A stretch of DNA of 64,000 nucleotides from Mucilaginibacter ginsenosidivorax (GCF_007971525.1 NZ_CP042437.1:2356001-2420000); one strand, 5' to 3'. Shown: positions 46,290-56,108, numbered from the stretch's first letter. A program made the numbers and translations. The notes: a model not told the origin generated them from the letters alone.

Positions 46290-49200
46290 TTAAAGTTTAA
46301 TGGATGCACCAAAGGTTATTGTCCTGTTTTGCGGATAGGTTACATAGCTTCCGTCCCCAACACGCTCCGGATCCAAACCCGGATATTTACTGACGGTGAA
46401 AACGTTATCAGCAGCTACAAAAACGCGGAGGCTTTTAATGGAAATCTTATTGAGTATTGCCATTGGAAATGTATACCCAAGCTGTACGCTTTTCAGCCGC
46501 ATGAAAGAAGCATCCTTCAGGAAATAAGTAGACGGATAATTCTGCACAGGTGCATAGCCATCTGCTACATATATCTTAGGCATCGTGTTTGTGTGGTTGG
46601 TTGGTGTCCAGCGGTTCAACCAGTCTGTTGTTGGAATAGAGCCCTGTCTGAAAGGCTCAATGCCCCAGCCGTTGACATATGCTTTCTGGCCCTGCGAACC
46701 ATAAATCTGCGCACTAAAGTCGAATCCCCTGTAGCCAGCCCCTAAATTAGCCGAATATTGATAGGATGGGAACCTACCGCCTACATAGGTCCGGTCGTTG
46801 GCATCTATTTTCCCGTCACCATTTACATCCTTTATTTTTAAATCGCCCGGAGTAGGGGTAACCGGCTGTTTTGGAGAATTGTCAATCTCGGCCTGGCTTT
46901 GGAATATACCATCCCAAACATACATGTAATAGGCACCCAGTTCATGCCCCTCTTGCATAATGCTATGGTCGCTAATATCTTTTGATCCATATCTCTCGAG
47001 CTTGTTTTTATAGGTTTGCAGGTTTAATCCTACAGAATAGGTAAAATCTTTACCAATTCTGTCATTGTACTGAACTGCAAATTCGAAGCCTTTATTCCTT
47101 ACGGCGCCATCATTTATTATGGGAGGGTTCAGGCCAACGTAGTAAGGCACCTGTGAACCCCTTAAAATATCGAAAGTATATTTATTAAAATAATCGGCAG
47201 ATACAACCAGCTTATTATTAAGAGCAGTCATATCAAAACCCACATCGGTTACCCGGGTAGTTTCCCAGGTAAGGTTCGGGTCAACCAGTGTATTGGAAAT
47301 AAAACCAGAAGTAACGGTACCGCCAAAAGCATAATTAGCGCCCGATAATATGGGCTGATAGGGATATGTTCCGATATTCTGGTTACCCAATTGTCCCCAG
47401 GAGCCGCGAATCTTAAGGTCGTTCAACCAGGAAATATCTGCAAGGAAACTTTCTTTTGAAATTCTCCATCCACCTGAAAATGAGTAAAACGTTCCATACC
47501 GGGTATCGGACGGCAACCGGGACGTTCCATCATACCTGATATTGGCGCCGAGCAAATATTTATCATCGTAATCATAATTGGCACTGCCATATAAAGAACT
47601 GATTGCCCATGCCGAAGATGTGCCGCCGTTCGTCTGTCCGTCAGAAGGCCCTGCATCAAGTTCTCTCAGGAAATTTGTTACATACTGAGTTCTTGATGCA
47701 TTAAGGTTGCTGGCCGTATTTTTCTCCTGCTGAAGGCCGGCAAATGCAGAAATATTATGGGCTCCAATGCTTTTTTTATACGTAAGCTGACTGTAATAAA
47801 CGGTATATAAATTGTCAGAGTTGCCTACATTCAAGCCGGGTGATCCGTCGTCAAGATTCCCTGCAGGGCTCATGTCGCTATAATAATAGGTAGGTATAAT
47901 TGGTCTGAAATCATTGAATTTATAAATACCATAATTAAATCCCGCTTTATTCTCCCATCTCAGGCCCTTGAAAAGATCAATATCCAACGATAGGTTACCC
48001 TGTACGTATTTGTCATCTCCGCGGGTCCTGATGTCTTCATCCACAATTGCCACAGGGTTTTTATTGCCCAGCTCATTTGAATAGGCTTTCTTTATCCATT
48101 TTCCATCCGCCTGCGCCGGATACAAAGGAGATTGCGCCAAAGTAGAAAGGAATTGGTCACTTGCACCATTCTCGGGGTTGAGCTTTTTGCCATAACGCAT
48201 TTGTATATCGCTGCCAAAGGTTATTCTCTTGTTAAGTTTCGAATTCAACCCCAGGGAAAGTGTATATTTTTTATAGTCGAACCCTCTCATAACACCAGGC
48301 TGATTGGTGATGCCAATGCCAACACTGTAGGTTGTGCTATCTTTACCGCCGCTCATGTTGAGGTAATGATTTTGGGTGTACGCGGTGCGAAAGATATCAT
48401 TAAGCCAGTTATGGTTAGGATATTTCACCCTATCTGTCGCATTTTTATATAAATCAATCTGAGCTTGCGTATATAATGGCGCTAATGAAGAATTGGCACG
48501 GGCCTCATTGGATAATTGCATATAAGTGGCAGAATTGGTTACCACATCCGGAAGTTTGGTTGCGTTGGAAATACCGAAATTGTAGGTGTATTGAACAGCA
48601 AGGCTGCCGGCTTTGCCTCTCTTGGTTTTTACCACAATCACACCGTTTGCTCCCCGTGATCCGTAAATCGCTGCGGAGGATGCATCCTTCAACACCGAGA
48701 TCGACTCAATGTCATTCGCGTTCAGCGCATCCAGGCTCCCGGGCAGCCCGTCTACAATTACTAAAGGGTTGGAACCTGCACCACTGAAGGTACCGGTGCC
48801 CCTGATTGTAAGCTGAACATTTTCGGCTCCAGGCTCACCCGAACCCTGAATAACCTGTAAACCAGGGAGCTTGCCTTGTAATAAGGTTGAAGGAGAAGTG
48901 GCCACCCTTTTGTTCAGCTCGTCGCCAGACACTGTAACCACGGCGCTGGTGAGCTTGTGTTTGCTTGTAGTACTGTAGCCTACAACAACCATTTCACTTA
49001 ACGCATTGGTGAGCGCGGTCATCTTGATTTCAATATTGGATTGCGAACCAATTTTAATTTCCCTGGTTTGAAACCCTATGAAAGAAATAACAAGTACATC
49101 GCCTGGTTTAGCGTCAATCGAAAATTCCCCGGTGGTATTAGTTACTGTACCTTTTTTTGCATCTTTTAACATAACCGATGCACCGGGCAATGGCGCGCCT

Positions 49201-49625
49201 TTGTCATCTGTAACTGTTCCGCTGATCTTTTGAATAATAATAACCGGCTTTTCACTTTGTAATTGCTCCGCTTCTTTTAAAGCAATAGTTTTTTGGAATA
49301 TTTTATAACTAACCGGAATTCCGTTAAAACACTGGTCAAGTACATTGCCGATAGTTTGCTTTTCGACACTGATATTTAAAGTTCTGGATTTAAGAACATC
49401 AAGCTTGTCATCATATATAAAATGATATCCGCTCTGTTTTTCTATAAGTGATAAAACTTTTTCTATAGATACATTCTTCTCATGAAGGGTTATCAGCTGC
49501 GCATAGCTTTTCGCACTTACATGCGCAAGTCCTATAATCATCATGATAATCGTTAGTTTCATAATTAGAAAAATTTTGGACATAGTGCGCCATGTCGTCT
49601 CCGCGCACTTTAAATTAATTTTCAT
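46290..49625 (-). CDS. SusC/RagA-type TonB-dependent outer-membrane transporter with STN domain
   Basis: This is a 1111-residue protein: signal anchor (MKLTIIMMIIGLAHVSAKSYAQ), STN domain (SIEKVLSLIEKQSGYHFIYDDKLD), CarboxypepD_reg-like domain (ISGTVTDDKGAPLPGASVMLKD), plug (IVDGLPGSLDALNANDIESISVLKDASSAAIYGSRGANGVIVVKTKRGK) and a large barrel ending ITFGASIKL. The STN domain fits control by the FecR/sigma pair just upstream. It imports glycan fragments with SusD. The motif LKDASSAAIYGSRGANG is the classic RagA/SusC plug signature. Confidence 0.96.
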   Translation of the reverse strand: MKINLKCAETTWRTMSKIFLIMKLTIIMMIIGLAHVSAKSYAQLITLHEKNVSIEKVLSLIEKQSGYHFIYDDKLDVLKSRTLNISVEKQTIGNVLDQCFNGIPVSYKIFQKTIALKEAEQLQSEKPVIIIQKISGTVTDDKGAPLPGASVMLKDAKKGTVTNTTGEFSIDAKPGDVLVISFIGFQTREIKIGSQSNIEIKMTALTNALSEMVVVGYSTTSKHKLTSAVVTVSGDELNKRVATSPSTLLQGKLPGLQVIQGSGEPGAENVQLTIRGTGTFSGAGSNPLVIVDGLPGSLDALNANDIESISVLKDASSAAIYGSRGANGVIVVKTKRGKAGSLAVQYTYNFGISNATKLPDVVTNSATYMQLSNEARANSSLAPLYTQAQIDLYKNATDRVKYPNHNWLNDIFRTAYTQNHYLNMSGGKDSTTYSVGIGITNQPGVMRGFDYKKYTLSLGLNSKLNKRITFGSDIQMRYGKKLNPENGASDQFLSTLAQSPLYPAQADGKWIKKAYSNELGNKNPVAIVDEDIRTRGDDKYVQGNLSLDIDLFKGLRWENKAGFNYGIYKFNDFRPIIPTYYYSDMSPAGNLDDGSPGLNVGNSDNLYTVYYSQLTYKKSIGAHNISAFAGLQQEKNTASNLNASRTQYVTNFLRELDAGPSDGQTNGGTSSAWAISSLYGSANYDYDDKYLLGANIRYDGTSRLPSDTRYGTFYSFSGGWRISKESFLADISWLNDLKIRGSWGQLGNQNIGTYPYQPILSGANYAFGGTVTSGFISNTLVDPNLTWETTRVTDVGFDMTALNNKLVVSADYFNKYTFDILRGSQVPYYVGLNPPIINDGAVRNKGFEFAVQYNDRIGKDFTYSVGLNLQTYKNKLERYGSKDISDHSIMQEGHELGAYYMYVWDGIFQSQAEIDNSPKQPVTPTPGDLKIKDVNGDGKIDANDRTYVGGRFPSYQYSANLGAGYRGFDFSAQIYGSQGQKAYVNGWGIEPFRQGSIPTTDWLNRWTPTNHTNTMPKIYVADGYAPVQNYPSTYFLKDASFMRLKSVQLGYTFPMAILNKISIKSLRVFVAADNVFTVSKYPGLDPERVGDGSYVTYPQNRTITFGASIKL

Positions 49626-49931
49626 AATTTTGGCTAGTTTGGGTTAAACGTTAGATTTAAAATGGTTACTTCTGATGGTTGGGCACCCAGATATTAGCCG
49701 GGAAAGTGTTGGCGCACTCCCCGGTTTTTTAATTTAACAGATTGATTGCACAGTAGCGGGTAATTTATACCCGGTAGGCTATACATCATCATTAAAGGGT
49801 CCCCATTTTTTTAGGTGGTCTTTCGTATTTCTTTCTCCATAATTAGCTTTAAAGTGAATAATTGGTTATTTATTATAAGCTTGTTACATCAGACATTAAA
49901 TAGGTTGGCCTTCTCATGAGCCTACCTTGCC
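49626..49931. other. Intergenic region between fecR and susC, likely susC promoter
   Basis: About 300 AT-rich bases with no gene. It should hold the sigma-dependent promoter of susC. I found no TAnnTTTG box on the minus strand, in line with use of an ECF sigma factor. Confidence 0.45.
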
Positions 49932-51119
49932 TTAATCAATAACAGTAATATTTTTTCCTTCTACCCGGAATTTAATTCCTTCAAATTCTAATATCCCCAA
50001 TAACTCAGCTATGTCTACGTTACGCGACATTCTTCCGGTAAGCTTTGTTTTAGGGATTTTTCCTTCATATTTAACCTTAATATCATACCAGCGCGATGCC
50101 TTTACCATAATTTGCTCAATACCGGCTTTTTTGAAATCAAACAGCCCGTTTTTCCAGGCAATCTCCATTTCTGCATCTATATCCTTATTTACCGTTAGCT
50201 GTCCTTTATCATTTAAAATAGCTTGTTCGCCAGGTTTTAACACAGCAGCAGCCTGCTTACTTTTTATTCTAACAGCGCCCTCAAGCAGGGTTGTTCTGGT
50301 ATCCTGATCGTCATTATATGCCGAAACATTGAAATGTGTCCCTAATACCTGCACTTCGGTTTTGGGCGTTTTTACAATGAAGGGCATAGCCGCATTATGG
50401 CTCACTTCAAAATAGCCTTGTCCGGTTAATTCTACTTTGCGTTCATTTCCGCTAAAGGCTACAGGATATTTTAGGGACGAGGCAGCATCCAACCAAACAT
50501 GGGAACCATCGGGAAGTATTACCTGGAATTGTTCGCTTTCTTTTGTAGTTAGGGTGTTATATTGCAGTGCCTGATGGTTGCTATCTTCACCCGGCGCAAT
50601 AGTATAAACAATCTGGCCTTGCTTTGTTTTACTGATTTTAACCCCCGCTTCACTGGCCAGTTGCCCTTGCAGGGAATCAGTAAGTACCAGTTTTTTACCA
50701 TTTGCAAGGGTTAGCGTGGCTTTGTTGATGCCTGGTTTTATATTATGGGCATAAGTGTTTTCTTTGTGTCCTTTATCGTTATTCCGCAAAAAAAACCATC
50801 CTGCGCCTATAGCCAGAAATAACAAGGCCGCAACACCGGTTAACCAGCGGTAAGGTATTAAGCGCCTTTTATCAGCATCTCTTAATTCAGTATCGTCCTG
50901 CTGGTTGATCCTGGAACTGATGGCGTTTAAAACGGATTGCCTGGCCTCATCATCTGCCTCAGCAAAAGCAGGTTCGTTAAATGCATTTTTAAGCAAATCA
51001 TCCAATAATTCCCGGTAGCGTTCATCCTGAATAGCTTCCCGCAATTCCGAAAGGCCTCCGGGTAGAATGCTATCATTGAGATATTGTTCAAATAATGCTT
51101 TAAATTTTTCCTGGTTCAT
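49932..51119 (-). CDS. FecR-type anti-sigma factor
   Basis: This is a 395-residue protein: an N-terminal helical sigma-binding region (about 1-80), one transmembrane helix (WLTGVAALLFLAIGAGWFFL), a FecR domain (LPDGSHVWLDAASSLKYPVAF; LTGQGYFEVSHNAAMPFIV) and a C-terminal STN-like part (MVKASRWYDIKVKYEGK). Starting at ATG 51119 gives MNQEKFKALFEQYLND; the frame also opens at 51152. It lies between the sigma gene and susC and would relay substrate sensing by the STN domain of SusC. Confidence 0.93.
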   Translation of the reverse strand: MNQEKFKALFEQYLNDSILPGGLSELREAIQDERYRELLDDLLKNAFNEPAFAEADDEARQSVLNAISSRINQQDDTELRDADKRRLIPYRWLTGVAALLFLAIGAGWFFLRNNDKGHKENTYAHNIKPGINKATLTLANGKKLVLTDSLQGQLASEAGVKISKTKQGQIVYTIAPGEDSNHQALQYNTLTTKESEQFQVILPDGSHVWLDAASSLKYPVAFSGNERKVELTGQGYFEVSHNAAMPFIVKTPKTEVQVLGTHFNVSAYNDDQDTRTTLLEGAVRIKSKQAAAVLKPGEQAILNDKGQLTVNKDIDAEMEIAWKNGLFDFKKAGIEQIMVKASRWYDIKVKYEGKIPKTKLTGRMSRNVDIAELLGILEFEGIKFRVEGKNITVID

Positions 51120-51219
51120 CTTATTGGCAGAGAAAGTACCCCCTTGCGACATGCATTAATCAGGGCATTCTGATACTAAAGACGGAAAAGAGGGACAGGG
51201 TAAGACAAAAAATATTTAT

Positions 51220-51828
51220 TTATTTTAACACACCGTACAAAATAGTTCCGGCGGCAAAAATGATTGTACTGTTATCGGTGTGTAAAGCCATGAATTTGCG
51301 GATGTCCTGCAGCGCTCTCACCACATAGGTTTTGGACGATACTACAGATATACTTAGTTGTTTGGCAATTTGTTCATGGGTAAGGCCATCAACCCTGCTA
51401 AGCATAAATACATCTTTTACTTTTCCCGGCAATTGATCGATAGCGAATTTAAGGGTATTTTCCAACTCGTTATATTCAAGCTTCTCCTGTGGAGTAATGG
51501 TACTGTCTTTAAAGTAATCAATCAAGGCTTCAATATTTTCGGTATCGAAAACCTTTTTTCGCAGAAAATCAAGAACAACATTACGCGATAAAATATAAAC
51601 ATAGGCATCTTCTTCCTTTATTTCTATTAGCTTATGCCGGTTTTCCCAAAGCTTAATAAAAATATCCTGCGCAAGGTCCTGGGCCTTTTCAGGCGATTTA
51701 GTCAGTCTCAAACCAGTACTATAAACCTGTGGCCAATGGTAGTTAAAAAATAAGGCAAAAGCCTGCCGGTCTCCAAGGGCTACTCTGGCGCGTATATGTT
51801 GCTGATCATACAATGGCTTTACCTGCAA
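51220..51828 (-). CDS. ECF RNA polymerase sigma factor, SusC/FecR-linked
   Basis: This is a 202-residue sigma: region 2 (FALFFNYHWPQVYSTGLRLTKSPEKAQDLAQDIFIKLWENRHKL) and region 4 (LPGKVKDVFMLSRVDGLTHEQIAKQLSISVVSSKTYVVRALQDIR). It heads the locus and lies 67-100 bases before fecR. It probably transcribes susCD and perhaps the glycosidase genes once FecR releases it. The upstream region carries a strong hairpin and a 130-bp repeat. Confidence 0.94.
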   Translation of the reverse strand: MQVKPLYDQQHIRARVALGDRQAFALFFNYHWPQVYSTGLRLTKSPEKAQDLAQDIFIKLWENRHKLIEIKEEDAYVYILSRNVVLDFLRKKVFDTENIEALIDYFKDSTITPQEKLEYNELENTLKFAIDQLPGKVKDVFMLSRVDGLTHEQIAKQLSISVVSSKTYVVRALQDIRKFMALHTDNSTIIFAAGTILYGVLK

Positions 51829-51957
51829 AGTATCAGTTGTTTAAATAATCGGTTGTTAAATTTATGTAATAACACACAAATGTGTAAATTATTTCAACAA
51901 TACAATACTCGTAAATTATTATAGGTTAGTTTATTGTTGAGGGTTCATACTCGTCTA

Positions 51958-51996
51958 CCTCCGGTGCTCAAAGCCAAAGACTTTGAGCACCGGAGG
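51958..51996. repeat. Perfect 16-bp inverted repeat (hairpin) upstream of the sigma gene
   Basis: Arms 51958-51973 (CCTCCGGTGCTCAAAG) and 51981-51996 are exact complements around the 7-base loop CCAAAGA. It abuts direct repeat copy B. No T-run follows, so a terminator role is doubtful. Confidence 0.85.
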
Positions 51997-51997
51997 C

Positions 51998-52127
51998 CAA
52001 TAACTCATATATTGGTCGGCCTGGCTATTTTATTAAAACAAAACTACATAAACTCCCCCACCCTGTATTACCCCGAACAGACTTTGTTTTATACAAAACC
52101 GACTTTATACTGCTGTGCATTCTTACC
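51998..52127. repeat. 130-bp direct repeat, copy B (before sigma gene)
   Basis: Near 90% identical by eye to 44459-44588 over its full length and in the same orientation. Copy A lacks the adjacent 16-bp hairpin. Confidence 0.85.
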
Positions 52128-52619
52128 CGGGGGATATAGTATGCCGGCCCTGTTTCTTTTCGCCAGTGTTACAAAGCCAGCCTTTTGTTTATACTGCCCA
52201 ATACTTATTTTTATACAAATCCAATCAGCAAAACCCAATTACGGATATTGCTGGATAAGGGCATCCTCAGGCCAGGGAGATTACAAGTAATTATCACTTA
52301 GGATAGTTTTAATATGGCCCCATTTAACTCGACAGACGAAGCCCCGGCACTCAAAAACAAGTCCCTTCAAATTTTAAAACATCGTTAGATAAAGAAGGAT
52401 ACACTTTAAAAAAGGCAATAATGCTTTTGCGCAACAATTTAACCTCGGGGGGAACGGTAAATATCTGCGTTTTTTATGCCAGCAACTCAACCAAACCTGC
52501 CTGGAAAGTTTTAACAAAAATTCAATCTACACCCATCAGGCTCCAACACTACAATGGCCCATTGATCCCCACGAGCAAGTATTATGATCAAAGCTTCAAT
52601 CAAACCGGTTTATCAAGCC
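52128..52619. other. Intergenic region without a confident gene
   Basis: About 490 bases. A frame open from about 52318, with its only ATG at 52421, reads to 52663 (NICVFYASNSTKPAWKVL) but overlaps the TPM gene's 3' end, starts with no sensible signal and matches nothing I know. It could be a decayed gene. Confidence 0.35.
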
Positions 52620-53723
52620 CTACCAGCTTGAAGTGGCGCCGCTGCTGTCATCGCTGCTGCTAAAGCCGCTATCACCTGAGCTGCCACTATCGCCCGAACT
52701 ATCGTACGAACTGCCCGACGAGCTGTCATAATCAGAACCGCCGCCTGAACTATCGCCCGAACCCCAGTTACCCCAATTGCCGGGCGTATTATCATTATCA
52801 TCCAGCGGCTGGTTATCGGCCGGGGGCATATTATCATTGTTAAAGTTTTGCTGATTATCAGCATTCATATTATCCTGAATTGCGCGGGCGGCGTAACCGG
52901 CCGCGCCGCCTATTATAGCCCCGGCAGCAAAATTGCGCAAGGCCCTGCTACCCGTTTGTGGCTGGCCATAGCCAGGGCCATATCCTGGTCCGTAATTATT
53001 GGCGCCATAATTATTTGGCCCATAGTTGGGTGGCTGATTATAATTAGGGTTATAGCCAGGGTTGTTTTGTTGCGTGTTGTAAAACCGGTTTATGCGGTTT
53101 TGCCTAAGCCTGCGGCTATAAAAATATATAAACAGCAACAAGGGCAACCCAAAAATGGCCAGCAATCCTATCATCAGGTGTAAGGTATCGTTGTCATCTG
53201 GCGCCGGTGCTCCGGCTTGCGGCGTAGCTGTTGCCGGGTTTTGCACGGCGGGGGTAGCTGCAGGGGCAACCTCGTCATGTACTTTGGTCACTAAAATTTG
53301 CAGCCCGCCGGTATAATCCTGGTTGCGGTAGGCATCTTTCATGGCTGCCAGTATCGCCGCGCATTTTGGGCCGGTAAAAACCGAATCGAGATTGCGGGCT
53401 ACTTCAATACGCTGCAGGTGCTGGTTAATGGCCGCTACATAAACCAGGCCCCTTTTTTGAGTTCCTACATGCCATTTACGGCCGACCAGCAGCGAAAAAT
53501 CTTTAATATCATATTGGGCCGGGAGTTTTTTTACCAGCACAACAGCCAGCTGTATGCCCGATTCTTTCTCTACTTTAAATATCTGCTGGTTTAATAATTT
53601 AATATCCGCTTTGGTTAATACATGTGCAAAATCATTTACATAGGTATTTTTTAATGGCCTGGGTATTTGTGCTACGGCAAGTAACGCTGGCAACAACAAA
53701 ATGAAAGTAAAAATGCGCTTCAT
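52620..53723 (-). CDS. TPM-domain (YgcG/Psb32-like) membrane protein with low-complexity tail
   Basis: This is a 367-residue protein with a signal peptide, a TPM domain (about 22-150: YVNDFAHVLTKADIKLLNQQIFKVEKESGIQLAVVLV; TQKRGLVYVAAINQHLQRIEVARNLDSVF), one transmembrane helix (LMIGLLAIFGLPLLLFIYFY), an N/Y/P/G-rich stretch (about 215-260) and a Ser/Asp/Gly-rich tail ending SSSDDSSGATSSW. TPM proteins take part in envelope or photosystem quality control and are often phosphatase-like; here the role is not known. The tail is probably disordered and its codons are GC-rich. Confidence 0.85.
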   Translation of the reverse strand: MKRIFTFILLLPALLAVAQIPRPLKNTYVNDFAHVLTKADIKLLNQQIFKVEKESGIQLAVVLVKKLPAQYDIKDFSLLVGRKWHVGTQKRGLVYVAAINQHLQRIEVARNLDSVFTGPKCAAILAAMKDAYRNQDYTGGLQILVTKVHDEVAPAATPAVQNPATATPQAGAPAPDDNDTLHLMIGLLAIFGLPLLLFIYFYSRRLRQNRINRFYNTQQNNPGYNPNYNQPPNYGPNNYGANNYGPGYGPGYGQPQTGSRALRNFAAGAIIGGAAGYAARAIQDNMNADNQQNFNNDNMPPADNQPLDDNDNTPGNWGNWGSGDSSGGGSDYDSSSGSSYDSSGDSGSSGDSGFSSSDDSSGATSSW

Positions 53724-53897
53724 CGAAGTTTCAAATTATGTGATAAGATTCAGGCTCAAGATATATTTATTTCTTAAAACAACGAGTGCCTTTTAAGAAA
53801 TAAATTGATTTGCAGTTAAGTGGAATAGCGTTAAAACAATATGGTAACCGGAAGTTTCTGGTGGTGTTTGTTTTTGATTTTTTTAGCAAGTATAATA

Positions 53898-53985
53898 ATG
53901 GCGTACGCCCCGATTTTATCAGGAGCGCCAGGCTATCCACTTGTACTGCAATGGCCTTAGCCACCAAGTCGGTATCCCGTCTAAA
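53898..53985. repeat. R2 family, partial copy
   Basis: AATGGCGTACGCCCC...AGGAGCGCCAGGCTATCCACTTGTACTGCAATGGCCTTAGCCACCAAGTCGGTATCCCGT matches the first third of the R2 copies at 33498 and 62590. It lies between two convergent/tandem genes with no toxin-like gene beside it. Confidence 0.6.
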
Positions 53986-53987
53986 AA

Positions 53988-55106
53988 CTACTTTATTTTA
54001 ATTGCCGATTGTTGGTAGAAGCGCGGATCCCAGGCAATAATTTGCTCACCTTCCTTCGGCTTCTTTTGCTTCCTGTTGGTAAAATAGTTCTCTACAAAAC
54101 GCTTGCCTTCCACACTTGCAGGATCATAGGCCGACGTCAGGAATTTAAAACTGAAATCCTTAAAGGCGAAAGTATGCCAGTCGCGATGTAACGAATCCGT
54201 GTAGTAAGTATTCACTCTGTTTACAACCTTACTCGTGCTATTGTATTGTATAACCTGGTACGCGGGATTGTTCCCATTTCTTGAACATAGTCCCGGGGCA
54301 ATATCGATGTAAGAAATTAGCCTTCCTTTATTGGTTATTAGCCTGTAATCGTCCATGTGGGTATGCCCGGCCAACTGAAACCTGATAACCTGTGCGTATT
54401 TCTTTATAGTATCTAAATACATGTTCTCGACGTTGTTGTGCCATGACGGTGTATTGCTGTACCTGTCCATTCCGGGCGGAACATGATAAACCATCCAAAC
54501 CTTTTTATGCGTCCGTTTAGCATCCTGTAATGCCGCGCCCAACCATGATAATTCTTTTTTCGCCTTAACGCCCGGGTCAGATGCCGAACTTAAAAAAATC
54601 ACTGTGTTAAGCATAATGAACGTCCAATCGCCTTTGCTGTATTTGTAATAGCCACCAGCCATAAAATCCCTGTATATTGCATGGTTATGGTCTATCGGGC
54701 GTAACATCGCGTTATAAAACAAGGCATTGGTTGCCCTGTCAGAACTATCATGATCAATGCAGTCATTATTGCCCAGGGCAGGTAAAATAACTGCATTTTT
54801 ATCTAATTTTTTCAAATGGTCAAGCACATACTTAAATGTTTGCTTCATAACGGCAGTATCATGTTTTTTTATTGGCCCTTTCTCGTGCCACAACATATCG
54901 CCGGGCAAAATAATGAAGGGGAATTTTTGGGAACCAACACTGTTAATTGCCGAAAGGAAAAGCGTACTGTCGGCATCCAAATGATAGGAGTTGGTATTGC
55001 CTAAGCTTAAATTAACATGCACATCTGATAATACAAGTATAGATTTTGTTTGGGCGTAACCCGGCAGCGCCAGCGCGGTAAGCAATAATAGAAGCAGCTT
55101 TTTCAT
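53988..55106 (-). CDS. Calcineurin-like metallophosphoesterase, acid-sphingomyelinase-like, secreted
   Basis: This is a 372-residue protein with signal peptide (LLLLLLTALALPGYAQ). The metal-binding motifs of the calcineurin fold are present: LSDVHVN (first Asp/His), LPGDMLWHE, LPALGNNDC (GNxD/H), MVYHVPPGM (H) and LAGHTHMDD (GHxH). The order and spacing resemble sphingomyelin phosphodiesterase-like proteins. It probably hydrolyses phosphoesters in the periplasm. Neighbours do not specify the substrate. Confidence 0.88.
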   Translation of the reverse strand: MKKLLLLLLTALALPGYAQTKSILVLSDVHVNLSLGNTNSYHLDADSTLFLSAINSVGSQKFPFIILPGDMLWHEKGPIKKHDTAVMKQTFKYVLDHLKKLDKNAVILPALGNNDCIDHDSSDRATNALFYNAMLRPIDHNHAIYRDFMAGGYYKYSKGDWTFIMLNTVIFLSSASDPGVKAKKELSWLGAALQDAKRTHKKVWMVYHVPPGMDRYSNTPSWHNNVENMYLDTIKKYAQVIRFQLAGHTHMDDYRLITNKGRLISYIDIAPGLCSRNGNNPAYQVIQYNSTSKVVNRVNTYYTDSLHRDWHTFAFKDFSFKFLTSAYDPASVEGKRFVENYFTNRKQKKPKEGEQIIAWDPRFYQQSAIKIK

Positions 55107-55310
55107 ATTGAATTGGTGATTGGGTGCAGATTTAAGTGTTGTATAGCCAAGTTACTTAAAGCATACAGATTATCAAAGGAACAGGGCAATATTACTTTTA
55201 CTGATTAGGTTATTTCAAAAAACGGTACCATAACCGGATTTGTTAACCCAGGTGCATGAATGCCGAGTTTGGCGGGCATAATTTTGTTTCATTATTTAAA
55301 ACAAACAATC

Positions 55311-55703
55311 ATGACAACAAAAATTTCTTATGCAATTGCATTTTTACTTGGCCTGGGAATGGTATTCCTGGGAGCCCGCTTTTTTTTCTCTCCCGAAGTA
55401 GCAACAGCCGCTTTCGGCATCCGCTTTAACGCCAATGGGGATTACGCCTTTCATCACATCAAAGGTATAAGGGATATATTTTCCGGGATCCTGTTATGCG
55501 CATTGGTTCTGATGAAGGAGCGCCGCGCCCTTGGCGTAATGTTGTTTGTGGCTACCATCATCCCGGTTTCAGATATGCTGACTGTACTTGGTAAAAGCTA
55601 TACGGGTTTGCAACAAGCGACGCCACATATCGTAGCAAGCATCATTTGTTCGGTGGTGGGCATCCTGTTATTAACAGCAAAACCCCAAACAAAATCATTA
55701 TAA
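55311..55703 (+). CDS. DUF4267-like small membrane protein
   Basis: This is a 130-residue protein with four predicted hydrophobic helices (YAIAFLLGLGMVFLGARFFF; IRDIFSGILLCALVLM; LGVMLFVATIIPVSDML; IVASIICSVVGILLLTA). It resembles the DUF4267 family of unknown function. I use the ATG at 55311, because the frame from 55260 lacks a signal or homology before it. It lies 18 bases before the NIPSNAP-like gene and likely shares its transcript. Confidence 0.72.
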   Translation: MTTKISYAIAFLLGLGMVFLGARFFFSPEVATAAFGIRFNANGDYAFHHIKGIRDIFSGILLCALVLMKERRALGVMLFVATIIPVSDMLTVLGKSYTGLQQATPHIVASIICSVVGILLLTAKPQTKSL

Positions 55704-55721
55704 ACAGTAAAAATAAACATC

Positions 55722-56027
55722 ATGGAACAATTAAGAATTTATACGCTTGCTGATAAAGAAACAGCCGCACAGTATTTTACAACAAACTGGGCCAGGCACA
55801 GGATAAACCTTCCGAAGTTTGGCTTCGCCGTCAAAGGTGTTTGGATCGGCAATACCCCCGGCATCGCCAACCAGGTTATCGCCCTCGTATCTTTTCCAGA
55901 CAATGCCGATGTGGATGAAATGACCGAACGCTATTTGAAAAGCCCGGAGTTTGCCGCCGATACCGCAGACTTTGACAGAAACAAAATTACAAACGTAGAA
56001 ACCAAAATTTTAAGGTGTGCAAGCTAA
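55722..56027 (+). CDS. NIPSNAP-like small protein
   Basis: This is a 101-residue protein with the RIYTLADKETAAQYFTTNWARHRINLPKFG pattern and VIALVSFPD near the centre, as in NIPSNAP-type ferredoxin-fold proteins. It is a cytoplasmic dimeric alpha-beta barrel, function unknown. It follows the DUF4267-like gene and precedes a Crp/Fnr gene in the same direction. Confidence 0.65.
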   Translation: MEQLRIYTLADKETAAQYFTTNWARHRINLPKFGFAVKGVWIGNTPGIANQVIALVSFPDNADVDEMTERYLKSPEFAADTADFDRNKITNVETKILRCAS

Positions 56028-56108
56028 CCGGTTTTGCCGCACCTGGATTGCTACACAACTTGTTAGCAGGTTGTGTATTTTTGGTTTTGATATAGTTCAA
56101 ATGATGAT

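Noticed and set aside
51958..52127. Integron attC site plus cassette
   Set aside because: The hairpin lacks the R'/R'' core sites and no integrase gene is in the window.
52421..52663. 80-residue ORF before the TPM gene
   Set aside because: It overlaps the TPM gene's 3' end, lacks a signal or motif and its cysteine-rich end comes from the antisense of the Ser/Gly tail.
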